A DNA stretch of 64,000 nt from Pseudomonas baetica (GCF_002813455.1 NZ_PHHE01000001.1:4150001-4214000), one strand, 5' to 3'; numbered from the stretch's first letter, positions 43,298 through 50,667 are shown. A program made the numbers and translations. The notes: a model not told the origin generated them from the sequence alone.

Positions 43298-44695
43298 ATG
43301 CACGATCCCCACAGCGAACGCATGAGTGGCAGCGAGACCCGCGCGGCGAGCGGTCTGGCCCTGGTGTTCGCCTTCCGTATGCTTGGCATGTTCATGGTGT
43401 TGCCGGTACTGGCGACCTATGGCATGGATCTGGCTGGCGCGACCCCGGCCCTGATCGGCCTGGCAATCGGTGCTTATGGCCTGACCCAGGCGATTTTCCA
43501 GATTCCGTTCGGGGTCATTTCCGACCGCATCGGCCGTCGTCCGGTGATTTACCTGGGGCTGATCGTCTTCGCCCTCGGCAGTGTGTTGGCCTCTCAAGCC
43601 GATTCGATCTGGGGCGTGATCGCCGGCCGGATCCTGCAGGGCGCCGGCGCGATTTCCGCTGCGGTCATGGCCTTGCTCTCAGACCTGACCCGCGAACAGC
43701 ACCGCACCAAAGCGATGGCCATGATCGGCATGACTATCGGCCTGTCGTTTGCCGTGGCCATGGTGGTCGGGCCGTTGTTGACCAGTGCTTTCGGCTTGTC
43801 CGGGTTGTTCCTCGCCACAGGCGCGATGGCGCTGGTCGGCATCCTGATCATCATGTTCATGGTGCCGAAATCCACCGGGCCGCTGCAGCATCGTGAATCG
43901 GGCGTGGCGCGTCAGGCGTTGATGCCGACGCTCAAGCATCCCGATCTGCTGCGCCTCGATCTGGGCATCTTTGTGTTGCATGCGATGCTCATGTCGAGCT
44001 TCGTCGCGCTGCCCCTGGCACTGGTGGAAAAGGCCGGATTGCCCAAGGAGCAACATTGGTGGGTGTACCTGACTGCGCTGCTGATCTCTTTCTTCGCCAT
44101 GATCCCGTTCATCATCTACGGCGAGAAGAAACGCAAAATGAAACGAATTTTGCTCGGCGCCGTCATGACGTTGATGCTCACTGAGCTATTCTTCTGGCAG
44201 TTCGGTGACAGCTTGCGGGCTCTGGTGATCGGCACGGTGGTGTTCTTCACCGCGTTCAATCTGCTGGAGGCTTCATTGCCGTCGCTGATCAGCAAGGTTT
44301 CACCGGCAGGTGGCAAAGGCACGGCCATGGGCGTGTACTCCACCAGCCAATTCCTCGGTTCGGCACTCGGCGGGATACTCGGCGGCTGGCTGTTTCAGCA
44401 TGGCGGTCTGTCGGTTGTGTTCCTCGGATGCGCGGGTCTGGCTGCCATCTGGCTGGCCTTTGCTGTTACCATGCGCGAACCTCCCTACGTGACGAGCCTG
44501 CGCTTGCCGTTGTCGCCCGAGGCGATCCGCGAAGCGGGTCTGGTCGAGCGCCTCAAGGCCCTCGTAGGGGTAACAGATGCAGTGATAGTCGCTGATGAGG
44601 CGGCTGTTTACATCAAACTGGACAAAGAATTAGTGGATCGCGACACCCTCGAACGCCTGGTGAACAACCCGGCCGGGGCTGCTTGCGACGCCTAG
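43298..44695 (+). CDS. MFS transporter with C-terminal YAM-like domain (YajR type)
   Basis: Inner-membrane proton-linked efflux-type transporter; substrate unknown. The 465-aa product has twelve predicted helices, the motif A sequence GVISDRIGRRPVIY between helices 2 and 3, and a central cytoplasmic loop. After helix 12 there is an extension of about 75 residues (VERLKALVGVTDAVIVADEAAVYIKLD). It resembles the small ferredoxin-like YAM domain of E. coli YajR. The ATG at 43298 follows GAGG. Only 9 nt separate it from ssb, so the two genes are co-transcribed, as in other pseudomonads. Confidence 0.87.
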   Translation: MHDPHSERMSGSETRAASGLALVFAFRMLGMFMVLPVLATYGMDLAGATPALIGLAIGAYGLTQAIFQIPFGVISDRIGRRPVIYLGLIVFALGSVLASQADSIWGVIAGRILQGAGAISAAVMALLSDLTREQHRTKAMAMIGMTIGLSFAVAMVVGPLLTSAFGLSGLFLATGAMALVGILIIMFMVPKSTGPLQHRESGVARQALMPTLKHPDLLRLDLGIFVLHAMLMSSFVALPLALVEKAGLPKEQHWWVYLTALLISFFAMIPFIIYGEKKRKMKRILLGAVMTLMLTELFFWQFGDSLRALVIGTVVFFTAFNLLEASLPSLISKVSPAGGKGTAMGVYSTSQFLGSALGGILGGWLFQHGGLSVVFLGCAGLAAIWLAFAVTMREPPYVTSLRLPLSPEAIREAGLVERLKALVGVTDAVIVADEAAVYIKLDKELVDRDTLERLVNNPAGAACDA

Positions 44696-44704
44696 GAGAA
44701 CGTT

Positions 44705-45229
44705 ATGGCCCGTGGGGTTAACAAAGTCATATTGGTCGGCACTTGCGGCCAGGATCCCGAAGTTCGCTACCTGCCTAACGGTAACGCCGTGACCAACCTG
44801 AGTCTGGCAACCAGCGAACAGTGGACCGACAAGCAAACCGGTCAGAAGGTCGAGAAGACCGAGTGGCACCGTGTGTCGATGTTCGGCAAGGTTGCCGAAA
44901 TCGCCGGCGAATACCTGCGCAAGGGTTCGCAGGTGTACATCGAAGGCAAGCTGCAGACCCGCGAGTGGGAAAAAGACGGTATCAAGCGTTACACCACTGA
45001 AATCGTGGTCGACATGCAAGGCACCATGCAACTGCTCGGCGGCCGCCCACAACAGGGCGACCAACAAGGCGGTGGCAACAACTACCAGCAGTCCGCTCCA
45101 GCGCCACGTCAGCAGGCTCCGCGCCCGCAGCAGTCGGCTCCACAGCAGCGTTCGGCTCCGGCTCCACAGCAGGCCGCACCGCAACCGGCTCCGGATTTCG
45201 ACAGCTTTGATGACGATATTCCGTTCTGA
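44705..45229 (+). CDS. ssb: Single-stranded DNA-binding protein
   Basis: Coats single-stranded DNA in replication, recombination and repair, and recruits partners through its tail. The 174-aa protein has the OB fold (residues 1-110, [21 protein letters not shown]). A low-complexity Gln/Pro/Ala linker (about 115-162) and the acidic tip [11 protein letters not shown] follow; the tip is the partner-binding peptide. ATG 44705 follows GGAG. The gene is downstream of the MFS transporter and closed by a terminator. Confidence 0.97.
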   Translation: MARGVNKVILVGTCGQDPEVRYLPNGNAVTNLSLATSEQWTDKQTGQKVEKTEWHRVSMFGKVAEIAGEYLRKGSQVYIEGKLQTREWEKDGIKRYTTEIVVDMQGTMQLLGGRPQQGDQQGGGNNYQQSAPAPRQQAPRPQQSAPQQRSAPAPQQAAPQPAPDFDSFDDDIPF

Positions 45230-45253
45230 TTTGCTGCTGTAACCGCTGCAAAT

Positions 45254-45289
45254 AAAAAGGCCCGTCGCTTGAAGCGACGGGCCTTTTTT
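45254..45289 (+). terminator. Terminator after ssb
   Basis: A 16-bp stem (AAAAAGGCCCGTCGCT with its complement) and a TGA loop are followed by T. The A/T flanks make it potentially bidirectional. Confidence 0.92.
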
Positions 45290-45320
45290 GTGTTGAAGAA
45301 TCAGAGATAACGCCGATCGA

Positions 45321-45401
45321 CTGTAGGAGCTGCGGCACGCTGCGATCTTTTGATCTTAAAAAACAAGATCAAAAGATCGCAGCGTGCCGCAGCTCCTACA
45401 G
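45321..45401. repeat. Perfect 37-bp inverted repeat (REP-type, TGTAGGAGCTGC family)
   Basis: Left arm 45321-45357 and right arm 45365-45401 are exact reverse complements over 37 bp, with a 7-nt AAAAAAC loop. The sequence CTGTAGGAGCTGCGGC...TCTTTTGATCTT resembles an abundant intergenic repeat of fluorescens-group genomes. It lies between the convergent ssb and yjfC genes, only 13 bp from the yjfC stop, so it may also end the yjf transcript. Confidence 0.93.
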
Positions 45402-45413
45402 AAGATTTGTGTT

Positions 45414-46571
45414 TCAGTCGAGGATCAGGTGCGGCAGAAACCGGCTCGAATCCTTGGTGATCAGACTGTTGTCCTCACGCACACCAATCCCCGCCGCTTG
45501 ATCGCCAATCACCCACGAACCGATCAGCGTGTAACTCTCACCAAACTTCGGCAGCGGCGCAAACTCTTGCAGAATGAACGGCGCATCGGTGTAGGGCCCG
45601 TTTTCTTTGACGATCAAGCCGTCAGTGGTTTGCAGCTCAATGTTGGCGCCTTCCCGGGAGAAAAACGGTTTGCGCACCCAGCCCTTGGGCACGGCGCTGG
45701 CCGGATCCGGATCGAGATGCGCCGCGAGCAGATTCGGATGGCCCTTGTGCAATTCCCACAGCAGCGGCAACGCGCCTTTGTTCGACAGGATCGCCTTCCA
45801 TGCAGGTTCGAAAAACTGCGTATCGCACTCGGCGATCGCCGCCCCGAACGGCTCGTGGAAGATGAACTCCCAGGCGTGCAGCTTGAACAGGTGCGGGATC
45901 CAGCGATCTTCCAGGTCGACGAAACGCCCTTCAGCCGTCAAGCCGATGTCTTCGATATCGATGTGGCGTGATTCGATGCCGACCTTCTCGGCGATCAAGC
46001 GCAGGTAATCCGTGGTGCCCTTGTCTTCGACCGAGTCTTTCATCGAGGCGAAGTAGAACGGCCGCTTGAGCTGTAATTCGGCGAAGGCCTGATGCAGCTT
46101 GGTGTCGATGCTGTTGAACTGGTCGGCATGGCTCGGCAGTGTGCCGCGCTCAATGCATTGCTCCAACCAGCCCCACTGAAACGCCGCGGCTTCGTAGAGG
46201 CTGGTCGGCGTGTCGTAGTTGAGTTCCAGCAGTTTCGCCGGGCCGTTGCCGTTGTAGGAAAAGTCCATGCGCCCGTACAGATGCGGATGACCTTCCCGCC
46301 AGGACGTGCGGATCATGTCGTAGTACGCGGACGGAATGCTCAGGCGATCCAGCAGTTCTTCGCTGTGCACCACGCGGTCGACCAGGTCCATGCACATCTC
46401 ATGCAGTTCGGTGGTCGGGTCTTCAAGATCGTTTTCGATCTGCGCGAGCGTGAACTGGTAGTACGCGCTTTCGTCCCAGTACGGCTCGTCGTCGATGGTG
46501 TGGAACATGAAGCCGAGGCTCTCGGCCGTGTGTTTCCAGTCGGGGCGCTCGGCGCAGTGGATCTTTTTCAT
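45414..46571 (-). CDS. yjfC: Glutathionylspermidine-synthase-like ATP-grasp ligase (YjfC/YgiC family)
   Basis: ATP-grasp enzyme predicted to form an amide bond between a carboxylate and an amine; the natural substrate is unknown. The 385-aa product starts at ATG 46571 (MKKIHCAERPDWKHTAE), 2 nt after the yjfM stop codon; a longer frame running into yjfM is rejected. Conserved segments include GRMDFSYNGNGPAKLLELNYDTPTSLYE-type substrate loop, WKAILSNKGALPLLWELH and the metal-binding C-terminal region. It has no N-terminal amidase domain, unlike the bifunctional E. coli Gss. It is the last gene of a yjfIJKLMC-type operon. Confidence 0.88.
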   Translation of the reverse strand: MKKIHCAERPDWKHTAESLGFMFHTIDDEPYWDESAYYQFTLAQIENDLEDPTTELHEMCMDLVDRVVHSEELLDRLSIPSAYYDMIRTSWREGHPHLYGRMDFSYNGNGPAKLLELNYDTPTSLYEAAAFQWGWLEQCIERGTLPSHADQFNSIDTKLHQAFAELQLKRPFYFASMKDSVEDKGTTDYLRLIAEKVGIESRHIDIEDIGLTAEGRFVDLEDRWIPHLFKLHAWEFIFHEPFGAAIAECDTQFFEPAWKAILSNKGALPLLWELHKGHPNLLAAHLDPDPASAVPKGWVRKPFFSREGANIELQTTDGLIVKENGPYTDAPFILQEFAPLPKFGESYTLIGSWVIGDQAAGIGVREDNSLITKDSSRFLPHLILD

Positions 46572-46573
46572 GG

Positions 46574-47263
46574 TCAGCTGCTCGAGCGACCGGAACTGCT
46601 GCCCCAGCCACCCCAACCGCTGCGGGCGCTGGATTGACTGCCGAAGCCACCACGGGACGTCGAGGAAGCGACGTTGACCGGTTTGCTTTTGCTGCTCTCG
46701 TAGTCGGGCTGGCTGCGCGGCGCCGATTCGATTTTGCGGTACTGCTTCGAGGTGTCGTAGGTCTGGCGCGTGTCGCGGTCGCGGTAAACCGTGCGGTTGC
46801 TGTTGTTGCTCATCGCATTGCCGATCAACCATCCGCTCAGCCAGCCATTGCCGCCGCCACTGGAGGTGTGCGAGGTGCTTTGCACATTCTGCGCAGCGCT
46901 GGTGTCACCCGCCGGCATCTGCGCATCGGCGATGGCGTCGAGATTCTGCGCGGCTTCACCGGCTTGCGGCACTTTGAAACCGCCGAGTTTCGGCACGAAA
47001 CGGCCGTCGGAATTTTTCTGGCACCAATCGGCGGCAAAGTCCGCGTCGCACTTGGCCTTGTCGTCGTACGCCGGGGCAATGCGCCGGTGTTCGGTCAATG
47101 CCGCCACGTAGGCGTTGGAGCAGACATCGGCCGCCACCTCGGCATCGACGCACTGCTCGACGCTCTGGAAATTGCGTGGCTGATCCACCGCCGCCGCTTC
47201 GCCGGAAATGGCCATGGCCACCGACGCCGCGAGAGACAACTGAACGTATTTGCTTCGTTTCAT
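46574..47263 (-). CDS. yjfM: DUF1190 family exported protein (YjfM/YgiB)
   Basis: Unknown function. The 229-aa product has an N-terminal signal peptide (about residues 1-25, cleavage near GEAAA-VDQ) without a lipobox cysteine, so it is probably periplasmic. The mature part has four cysteines (Cys38, Cys48, Cys72, Cys81) that could form two disulfides. The C-terminal third is rich in Ser, Gly and Arg with repeated GWGG-like motifs. Start ATG 47263 is chosen over an upstream frame because it opens the signal peptide. It lies 17 nt after yjfL and 2 nt before yjfC; the pair with an ATP-grasp gene recurs as ygiBC in E. coli. Confidence 0.85.
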   Translation of the reverse strand: MKRSKYVQLSLAASVAMAISGEAAAVDQPRNFQSVEQCVDAEVAADVCSNAYVAALTEHRRIAPAYDDKAKCDADFAADWCQKNSDGRFVPKLGGFKVPQAGEAAQNLDAIADAQMPAGDTSAAQNVQSTSHTSSGGGNGWLSGWLIGNAMSNNSNRTVYRDRDTRQTYDTSKQYRKIESAPRSQPDYESSKSKPVNVASSTSRGGFGSQSSARSGWGGWGSSSGRSSS

Positions 47264-47280
47264 CTCAGGCTTCCTGCCGA

Positions 47281-47706
47281 TCAGTTGGACGGTGTCATGC
47301 ACGCTGCGTTGAGCATACCGACGCTGATTGCCACCGCAGCCACGTAGATGCCGGAGGCGATTTCTCCGTTGACGATGCGCTGGGAAGTGCCTTTGAGTAC
47401 CAGGGTCGTGGCGAGGAACGCCAACAGCTGCACAACCGCAGCAATCACCGCCCAGAGCACGAAGTCGAGGACGTTGACCGAGTAGGCAATCACATTGCTG
47501 GCCGGAATCGCGAAGCCGATGATCGCACCGGCCAGTGCAACAGCAGCGGCGGTGTTGCCGTTGCGGATCAGCTCGAACTCCCTGTGCGGGGTGATGCGGG
47601 TGTAGACAAATTGGAACAGCATGAACAGCAAAACGGCGCCGATCAGGTAAACGACGAAACCCGTCAGCGCGGTCTTGTTCAGGGAAACGGCCAGCACTTC
47701 CAGCAT
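47281..47706 (-). CDS. yjfL: DUF350 membrane protein (YjfL)
   Basis: Unknown function. The 141-aa protein has four predicted membrane helices (about 14-37, 52-73, 78-105, 116-138), arranged as two similar helix pairs, which is the DUF350 layout. A charged loop TRITPHREFELIRNGNTAAA connects the first pair, where a small polar cluster could contact a partner. It is 15 nt after yjfK and 17 nt before yjfM in the same operon, so it is the likely membrane anchor of the system (inference). Confidence 0.87.
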   Translation of the reverse strand: MLEVLAVSLNKTALTGFVVYLIGAVLLFMLFQFVYTRITPHREFELIRNGNTAAAVALAGAIIGFAIPASNVIAYSVNVLDFVLWAVIAAVVQLLAFLATTLVLKGTSQRIVNGEIASGIYVAAVAISVGMLNAACMTPSN

Positions 47707-47721
47707 GGAAAACTTCCTTAT

Positions 47722-48372
47722 TTAAATGGGGCTCAGGTCAGTCGTGTACAGCGAAATACCCAGCGAAGAGCTCAGGCTGACGGTGCCTTCTTCGTCTTGC
47801 TCGACGGAGAACAGCAGCAGCTCGCGGCGATCGGTCAGGCCGGTTTCGCGGGCGTAAAGCATCGAGTGATGATTAATGGTGTAACTCTCATCCGGATTGA
47901 CCACCTGTTCGGTCATCGGAACCAGTTCGGTCTGGCCTTGTTCGGTGCCCCACTCACGGGTGTATTCAATGCCTTCGTGGGTGTAGGTCGGCAGACCGAT
48001 CAGACTGTTGGGGCCGGCCAGGCGCTGCAGCTCGGCGTCACTGTTGACCGTCACGTAGCTGAGGTAGTTGAACAGTGTGACCGACTCGACCTGGTCGTCA
48101 CCGGTGACGTGGATTTGCACCCAGAAATCCTCGTCGTTCATGTAATAGCGGTGCAGTTTGTTGGACTGGCCGAGGTCGACCCAGCCGGCGCTCCAGATCG
48201 CCTGGTCGAAAGGCACACGCACTGAGGTCGAGCCGTCGAGCAGCAGCGCCAGGGTGGTGTCGAACCTGACGCCCTTGCCCTGGGCCATCCCGAGTGGGCC
48301 GCCGGCTGCGGTTGGCGTTGGCGCAGCAGCCTGCCAGTTGCTGGTGCCCAGCAAGTCTTTAAACCATCCCAT
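47722..48372 (-). CDS. yjfK: DUF2491 family protein (YjfK)
   Basis: Unknown function. The 216-aa soluble protein has no signal peptide or membrane segment. It begins MGWFKDLLGTSNW and is rich in beta-strand-like stretches in the centre (HRYYMNDEDFWVQIHVTGDDQVES, with acidic residues) and an acidic C-terminal half. It follows yjfJ, but a 210-bp gap holding a REP doublet separates them, the only long gap in the operon. The ATG at 48372 follows an AAGGAACG-type binding site. Confidence 0.85.
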   Translation of the reverse strand: MGWFKDLLGTSNWQAAAPTPTAAGGPLGMAQGKGVRFDTTLALLLDGSTSVRVPFDQAIWSAGWVDLGQSNKLHRYYMNDEDFWVQIHVTGDDQVESVTLFNYLSYVTVNSDAELQRLAGPNSLIGLPTYTHEGIEYTREWGTEQGQTELVPMTEQVVNPDESYTINHHSMLYARETGLTDRRELLLFSVEQDEEGTVSLSSSLGISLYTTDLSPI

Positions 48373-48476
48373 GGGTACGTTCCTTGAAGCGGGTGGAGGT
48401 GTTCGTCAGCAAAAAAGCGTCGCTAGTGTACCGGGCTGAGCGTGAACGAGAAGTATGATTTCAAGCTGTAAACCAC

Positions 48477-48564
48477 GTGGGAGCGAGCCTGCTCGCGAAG
48501 AGGGCGTGTCAGCCAACATTAATGTCGTCTGATATTCCGCTTTCGCGAGCAGGCTCGCTCCCAC
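48477..48564. repeat. REP doublet (REPIN), 42-nt spacer, inside the yjf operon
   Basis: Arms GTGGGAGCGAGCCTGCTCGC.. (48477-48499) and its exact reverse complement (48542-48564) are separated by 42 nt. It lies 18 bp downstream of the yjfJ stop codon and upstream of yjfK, so it will be transcribed as a large hairpin within the operon mRNA. Confidence 0.92.
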
Positions 48565-48582
48565 AGGTTTTTGCGTCGGTGC

Positions 48583-49281
48583 TTACTGAGCGGATTTTTG
48601 CTTCAGGCGCTCGAGGATGGCATTGGCGCTGCCCTCGTTCGGCGTGATGCCGGCGTCGCGCAGCTTGCGATCCAGGTCGTTGCCGGTCGAAGCATCGGCC
48701 AGCTCGTCCGCCGCACTCAGCTCGGCAGCACGTTGCTGCTGTTTGGCTTGCAGACGGTTCAGGGTACCGACGGCGGTTTCCAGTTTGCCGTTGGCGCCGC
48801 CGCTGGCGATGGACGCGCTGACCTGGGCTTTTTGTACGCTGTCACGGGCCTTGGCCATGTCCACTTGCTGGCGCAGGCTCTTGATCCGGGCTTCGGCCTT
48901 GTTGATGTCCTTGCGCATGTTTTCGGCGTAGGTGCCGAATTCGTCGCTCAGCTTCTTCTCGGCGGTCAGGTCGTTGGTCAGGGTCGAAATCGCTTCGGCC
49001 ACTTCCATCGCCAGGTCTTCACGGCCGGCGTTCAGGGCCGAAACAGCCTTGGCTTCCAGATCCTTGATCTTGGCGTCGTACTCGCTGACGCGGTCGGCGG
49101 CCAGCTTGTGCTTGGCCATGATGGTCACCAACTCACGACGGGCGTTCGACAGCGCGGTGTCGGCGTCGCGGATTTCCTGGTCGAGAATGCGCAGGGCCTG
49201 TTGATCGACGATTGCTTCGCCGACTTCATTGGCGCCGCCGCGCAGTGCGGTGAACAACTTGCTCCAGATGGACTGAGTCAT
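48583..49281 (-). CDS. yjfJ: PspA/IM30 family protein (YjfJ)
   Basis: Members of this family oligomerise on the inner membrane and maintain its integrity under stress. The 232-aa product starts MTQSIWSKLFTALRGGANEV, an amphipathic N-terminal helix suited to membrane contact. It continues as a long heptad-rich coiled coil (about 25-175), ending in a flexible tail. It is longer than and distinct from the classic PspA, and no pspBC genes are nearby. It lies 17 nt after yjfI. A REP doublet just downstream may protect the yjfIJ part of the message. Confidence 0.88.
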   Translation of the reverse strand: MTQSIWSKLFTALRGGANEVGEAIVDQQALRILDQEIRDADTALSNARRELVTIMAKHKLAADRVSEYDAKIKDLEAKAVSALNAGREDLAMEVAEAISTLTNDLTAEKKLSDEFGTYAENMRKDINKAEARIKSLRQQVDMAKARDSVQKAQVSASIASGGANGKLETAVGTLNRLQAKQQQRAAELSAADELADASTGNDLDRKLRDAGITPNEGSANAILERLKQKSAQ

Positions 49282-49298
49282 TGGATATTCCCTGTTGA

Positions 49299-49967
49299 TT
49301 ACTTGAAGAAGTGTTCGAAGGCTTCGCTCGCGCGCTGCACGTTGTCGACCAGGGTTTTCACCTCGGTGACGACGTTGGTCAGGCTCGAGTCGGCGCTGAG
49401 GGCGCCAAACATGTTGTAAACGGTCTGCCCGTTCGGCATCGACTCGATACCGATCGACGACAGCGGGAACATTTCCCGGCTGCGCAGCACGGCGTCGTTG
49501 AAGGCGCGCACGTCGGTGATCGAATCGATGTCCACCAGCACGGTGTCGATGATGATCTGCTGACCGGCCAGGGCGATGTGAATCGGCAGACCGCCGAATT
49601 CGTTCATTTCCAGCTTGATGCTGGGTTCGGAGCTCTGGATCAGAGACAGCGTGATCTCTTGCGAAGCCACCTCGTCCAGTGCCTTGAGGGCGTTGAAGAG
49701 GCTATCGATGTTCCAGTTGTTGCCTGCGCTCATGTAATTCTCCGACATGAATGAGCCAGCCAGAATCGGTTGGCGTAGCTGTTGCTCCATTTGCTTGAGC
49801 AAGCTTCGGTTTTCCGGAAGCACCCAAGTTTCGTGTTTCACATAACCGGCAGCCGCCAGGCCCGCGCGCATCTGCTTCATATAAAAGCTCGACGGTTTCT
49901 TCGCGGACGGTTTCGAGCGCTCTCCCTTTGGATTCTCTGACTTTGCTGCGGGGGAGGGGCTTTTCAT
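49299..49967 (-). CDS. yjfI: DUF2170 family protein (YjfI)
   Basis: Unknown function. The 222-aa protein has a basic, low-complexity N-terminus of about 27 residues (Ser/Pro/Lys-rich). A short helical segment (SFYMKQMRAGLAAAGYVKHETWVLPE) follows that looks like a DNA- or protein-binding helix pair, and then an alpha/beta domain. It has no signal peptide. It is the first gene of the operon; ATG 49967 follows ACGGAG. Its promoter region is framed by two identical palindromes, so the operon is probably under tight repression. Autoregulation by YjfI is possible but unproven. Confidence 0.85.
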   Translation of the reverse strand: MKSPSPAAKSENPKGERSKPSAKKPSSFYMKQMRAGLAAAGYVKHETWVLPENRSLLKQMEQQLRQPILAGSFMSENYMSAGNNWNIDSLFNALKALDEVASQEITLSLIQSSEPSIKLEMNEFGGLPIHIALAGQQIIIDTVLVDIDSITDVRAFNDAVLRSREMFPLSSIGIESMPNGQTVYNMFGALSADSSLTNVVTEVKTLVDNVQRASEAFEHFFK

Positions 49968-49990
49968 GGCTGTGACTCCGTTATGAACAT

Positions 49991-50048
49991 CTCACGCGTG
50001 AGCCACACTACAACCAATTCAAAGTGCCATCAATGGCTCACGCGTGAG
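49991..50048 (-). promoter_or_regulatory. yjf operon promoter flanked by twin palindromic operators
   Basis: The 12-bp palindrome CTCACGCGTGAG occurs at 49991-50002 and again at 50037-50048, 46 bp centre to centre. Between them on the minus strand is TTGATG (50033-50028), 17 bp, then TAGTGT (50010-50005), a sigma70-like promoter pointing to yjfI. One palindrome lies 3 bp before the -35 and the other 2 bp after the -10. With its flanks the whole forms a 15-bp inverted repeat. The central ACGCGT with symmetric half-sites resembles operators of LacI-type repressors, but no such gene is nearby. Confidence 0.75.
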
Positions 50049-50061
50049 ATTTTTTCGGCGC

Positions 50062-50090
50062 ACGCAAAAACGCCCGCAACGAGGCGGGCG
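50062..50090 (-). terminator. Terminator for the cysteine hydrolase gene
   Basis: Read on the minus strand, CGCCCGC and GCGGGCG form a stem around CTCGTT, followed by TTTTTG. It lies about 30 bp downstream of the hydrolase stop codon and before the yjf promoter region. Confidence 0.8.
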
Positions 50091-50118
50091 CAGGTTTTTG
50101 CAAAGTGTTTCCCGTGGC

Positions 50119-50667
50119 TTAGCGCTGGAGGAACTCGTCGGTCGAAACCACGCTGGCGTAGGCAAAACCGAGTGCCGACATAAACGCCGCGTGGACATGC
50201 GCCGCCGGCACCGTCAGGCCGTTGAACTCCAGGTCACGGCTGGCGCAGGCGTCGTGAATTACCGTGACGGCATAGCCCAGATCCGCCGCCGCGCGGGTGA
50301 TGCCATCAACACACATGTGGCTCATGCTGCCGACCACCACCAGTTCCTTGATGCCTTGTTCGTCGAGGATCGATTGCAGTTCGGTTTCGCGGAACGAGTT
50401 GACGAAATGCTTGAGTACCACCGGCTCATCGCTGCGATTGAGCACTTTCGGATGCAGCTTCGCGCCATCGGAACCGGGTGTAAAGAACGGTGCGTCCGGC
50501 GAGGTGAATTCGTGGCGGATGTGCACCACCGAATCCCCCGCTTCACGGAAGGCCGCGATCAGTCGCGCGGCATTGTCGGCGGCGGCGTCGGCACCGGCCA
50601 GCGGCCACTTGCCTTGGGGGAAGTAGTCGTTCTGGATATCGACTACGATGAGCGCTTGCTTGGCCAT
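50119..50667 (-). CDS. Isochorismatase-like cysteine hydrolase
   Basis: Cytoplasmic hydrolase of the nicotinamidase/isochorismatase superfamily; substrate not assigned. The 182-aa protein has the catalytic triad Asp10 (LIVVDIQNDYF), Lys86 (VLKHFVNSF) and Cys119 (SMSHMCVDG). Start ATG 50667 (MAKQALIVVD) is preferred to a frame that begins 102 nt upstream in the intergenic region. It is transcribed away from a GlxA-type regulator, 101 bp apart, the common layout in which the regulator controls the hydrolase. Metal-coordinating residues typical of true nicotinamidases are not evident. Confidence 0.88.
   Translation of the reverse strand: MAKQALIVVDIQNDYFPQGKWPLAGADAAADNAARLIAAFREAGDSVVHIRHEFTSPDAPFFTPGSDGAKLHPKVLNRSDEPVVLKHFVNSFRETELQSILDEQGIKELVVVGSMSHMCVDGITRAAADLGYAVTVIHDACASRDLEFNGLTVPAAHVHAAFMSALGFAYASVVSTDEFLQR

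Noticed and set aside
47098..48225. Plus-strand open frame of 375 codons across yjfM, yjfL and yjfK
   Set aside because: It runs antisense through three recognisable genes and their gaps, has no ribosome binding site and gives a low-complexity Arg/Gln/His-rich product.
50010..50030. Sigma54-like sequence TGGCACTTTGAATTGG on the minus strand before yjfI
   Set aside because: The GG to GC spacing of 10 bp is not met and the -12 GC is replaced. The sigma70-like TTGATG-17-TAGTGT in the same place fits better.
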